Below are positions 24,599 to 25,539 of a stretch of 25,539 nucleotides of DNA, one piece after another. Position 1 is the stretch's first letter, and every line of letters begins with the position of its first letter. The DNA comes from CAZNUM01 sp964539305 (GTDB lineage Bacteria > Fidelibacterota > Marinisomatia > Marinisomatales > TCS55): NCBI GenBank assembly GCA_964539305.1, contig CAZIIM010000028.1, forward strand, positions 1 to 25,539. Reading direction: 5' to 3'. The notes below the pieces were generated by a model. The model did not search any database. It was not told the DNA's origin and worked only from the letters and a program-made list of their open reading frames with translations. The position numbers were made by a program, and so were the translations under genes.

Positions 24599-25539
24599 TT
24601 AGGGTTCCAATCCCATTGAGGAAGTCAACTGAATTTTGATTTTACCCACCTGAATTCCCCGGTGATTTTTCAGGAGGGGGTGTTCGTAACCTTTCAATTC
24701 GTCTCGTTCCGCAGGGGTTAATAGATCCAGGTGGTTCAGAATCGCCATCGTAGCCGGGGCGGAAACCCGCTGATTCCCGTCCAGAATTTTCACGGCGAAC
24801 CCTAAAACTTCTCCTTCTTTGGTCCGGATACCAATTCCCCGGACCCCTTCCCCACCAACCTTGGTTACAGCGCGTCCTTTTAAAACAGTCATAAAATCCG
24901 TATCGAACCGTTTCTTTCCGGCCACCAGATAGGGGTTGGTTGTCATGGCGGTGTAAATACGATCCAGCACTGGATCATCACCGGCAGCCAGTTGCCGAAA
25001 CATCCGGGCGATAGAGACCAGAGGCAAGAATGGTGTGGGTGCGCTACAGCCGTCAATCGCCAGATCCAATTTTTCCACCCCGGCGTAATGTTTAACGGTT
25101 TGCATGATTTTCTGCTGGACAGGATGATCCTGGTCCACGTATCCTTTTGGGTCTACCCTAAGCTGTTTTGCCAGACAGAGCATCCCCGCATGTTTACCGC
25201 TGCAATTATTGTGAAGGGGAGATGGACCCTCCTGCTGTTGAATAAGTGCTTTTCGGGTCTCCCGGTCAAAGGGAAAATGGGCTCCACATTCGTATTGCTC
25301 CAGGCCGAAGCCCAGTTTTTTCAGCATGGATTGAGCCGTCTCCACATGAATCGGTTCGCCGTTATGGGATCCACACATGAGAGCTAATTCTTTTGGAGTG
25401 AAACCGGCTTCATCCACGGCCCCTGACTGAACACTGGCCGCTGCCTGAAACGGTTTCAGGGTAGAACGAACACAGGTTCGATATTCCGGATCACCGGATT
25501 GAAAAATAATCTGGTGTGATGCATTCACCCCTACCGCAT
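24599..25539 (-). CDS. Asparaginase II family protein, N-terminus cut by window
   Basis: About 313 visible residues; the frame stays open to the right edge, so the GTG at 25526-25528 is not the true start. The visible opening (SHQIIFQSGDPEYRTCVRSTLKPFQA) fits the thermolabile AnsA-type asparaginase II family, followed by MCGSHNGEPIHVETAQSML, CGAHFPFD, NNCSGKHAGMLCLAKQ near visible residue 115, IDGCSAPTPFLPL near 165, and KVGGEGVRGIGI near 230. The family hydrolyses L-asparagine to aspartate and ammonia. No signal peptide can be judged because the start is missing. First visible gene of a three-gene unit with the secreted nuclease-like protein and the peroxiredoxin. Confidence 0.9.
   Translation of the reverse strand, partial: AVGVNASHQIIFQSGDPEYRTCVRSTLKPFQAAASVQSGAVDEAGFTPKELALMCGSHNGEPIHVETAQSMLKKLGFGLEQYECGAHFPFDRETRKALIQQQEGPSPLHNNCSGKHAGMLCLAKQLRVDPKGYVDQDHPVQQKIMQTVKHYAGVEKLDLAIDGCSAPTPFLPLVSIARMFRQLAAGDDPVLDRIYTAMTTNPYLVAGKKRFDTDFMTVLKGRAVTKVGGEGVRGIGIRTKEGEVLGFAVKILDGNQRVSAPATMAILNHLDLLTPAERDELKGYEHPLLKNHRGIQVGKIKIQLTSSMGLEP

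Overview
The window holds about 16 protein genes and one tRNA from a bacterium of moderate GC. Two large secreted proteins (4498-9012 and 22404-24596) end in the NYPNPFNP-type C-terminal sorting module that goes with type IX secretion. There is also a two-propeller/Y_Y_Y membrane regulator, and one promoter candidate matches the Bacteroidota TTTG / TAnnTTTG form. Together these point to the FCB side of the tree (Marinimicrobia, Calditrichota, Ignavibacteria or similar); the exact phylum cannot be settled from the window. UGA is an ordinary stop elsewhere (flavin reductase gene and the 102-aa membrane protein gene).

Left part (1-9100, + strand): the 3' part of a YdjM/DUF457-like membrane protein; a 1118-residue membrane-spanning transcription regulator (14 propeller repeats, Y_Y_Y, one membrane segment, PAS, LuxR-type HTH); then a promoter region with a 20-bp element repeated at 21-bp period beside a TATAAT box; a doubtful 81-codon ORF; and a 1504-residue secreted multidomain protein. 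A perfect 18-bp inverted repeat ends this unit and also serves the converging DUF2652 gene. The layout suggests the regulator controls the secreted protein next to it, which is inference.

Centre (9100-19100, - strand): a DUF2652 cyclase-like protein; tRNA-Asn with its own terminator; and a long chain of tightly packed genes read right to left. These are sfsA, an Ig-like envelope protein, mannose-1-phosphate guanylyltransferase, a 93-residue unknown, then (after a candidate internal promoter) an EF-G-like GTPase, a HIT protein, a 102-residue membrane protein and a sodium:solute symporter. Many of the junctions overlap or nearly touch (ATGA, TAATG, TAAATG), so translation is probably coupled.

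Right part (19197-25539): a + strand trio (HisC-like aminotransferase, flavin reductase-like protein, truncated acyl-adenylate-synthetase-like pseudoenzyme) converges on a - strand trio (asparaginase II family, secreted EEP nuclease-like protein, peroxiredoxin).

The most notable observation is in that peroxiredoxin. Its reading frame carries an in-frame TGA exactly where PrxQ/Bcp proteins have the peroxidatic cysteine (TPG-C), with homology running uninterrupted on both sides. A hairpin starts at the TGA and presents a G-rich loop 13-19 nt downstream, as expected of a bacterial SECIS element. It is best read as a selenocysteine peroxiredoxin of 151 residues, which conventional gene calling would cut to an 84-residue fragment lacking its active site.
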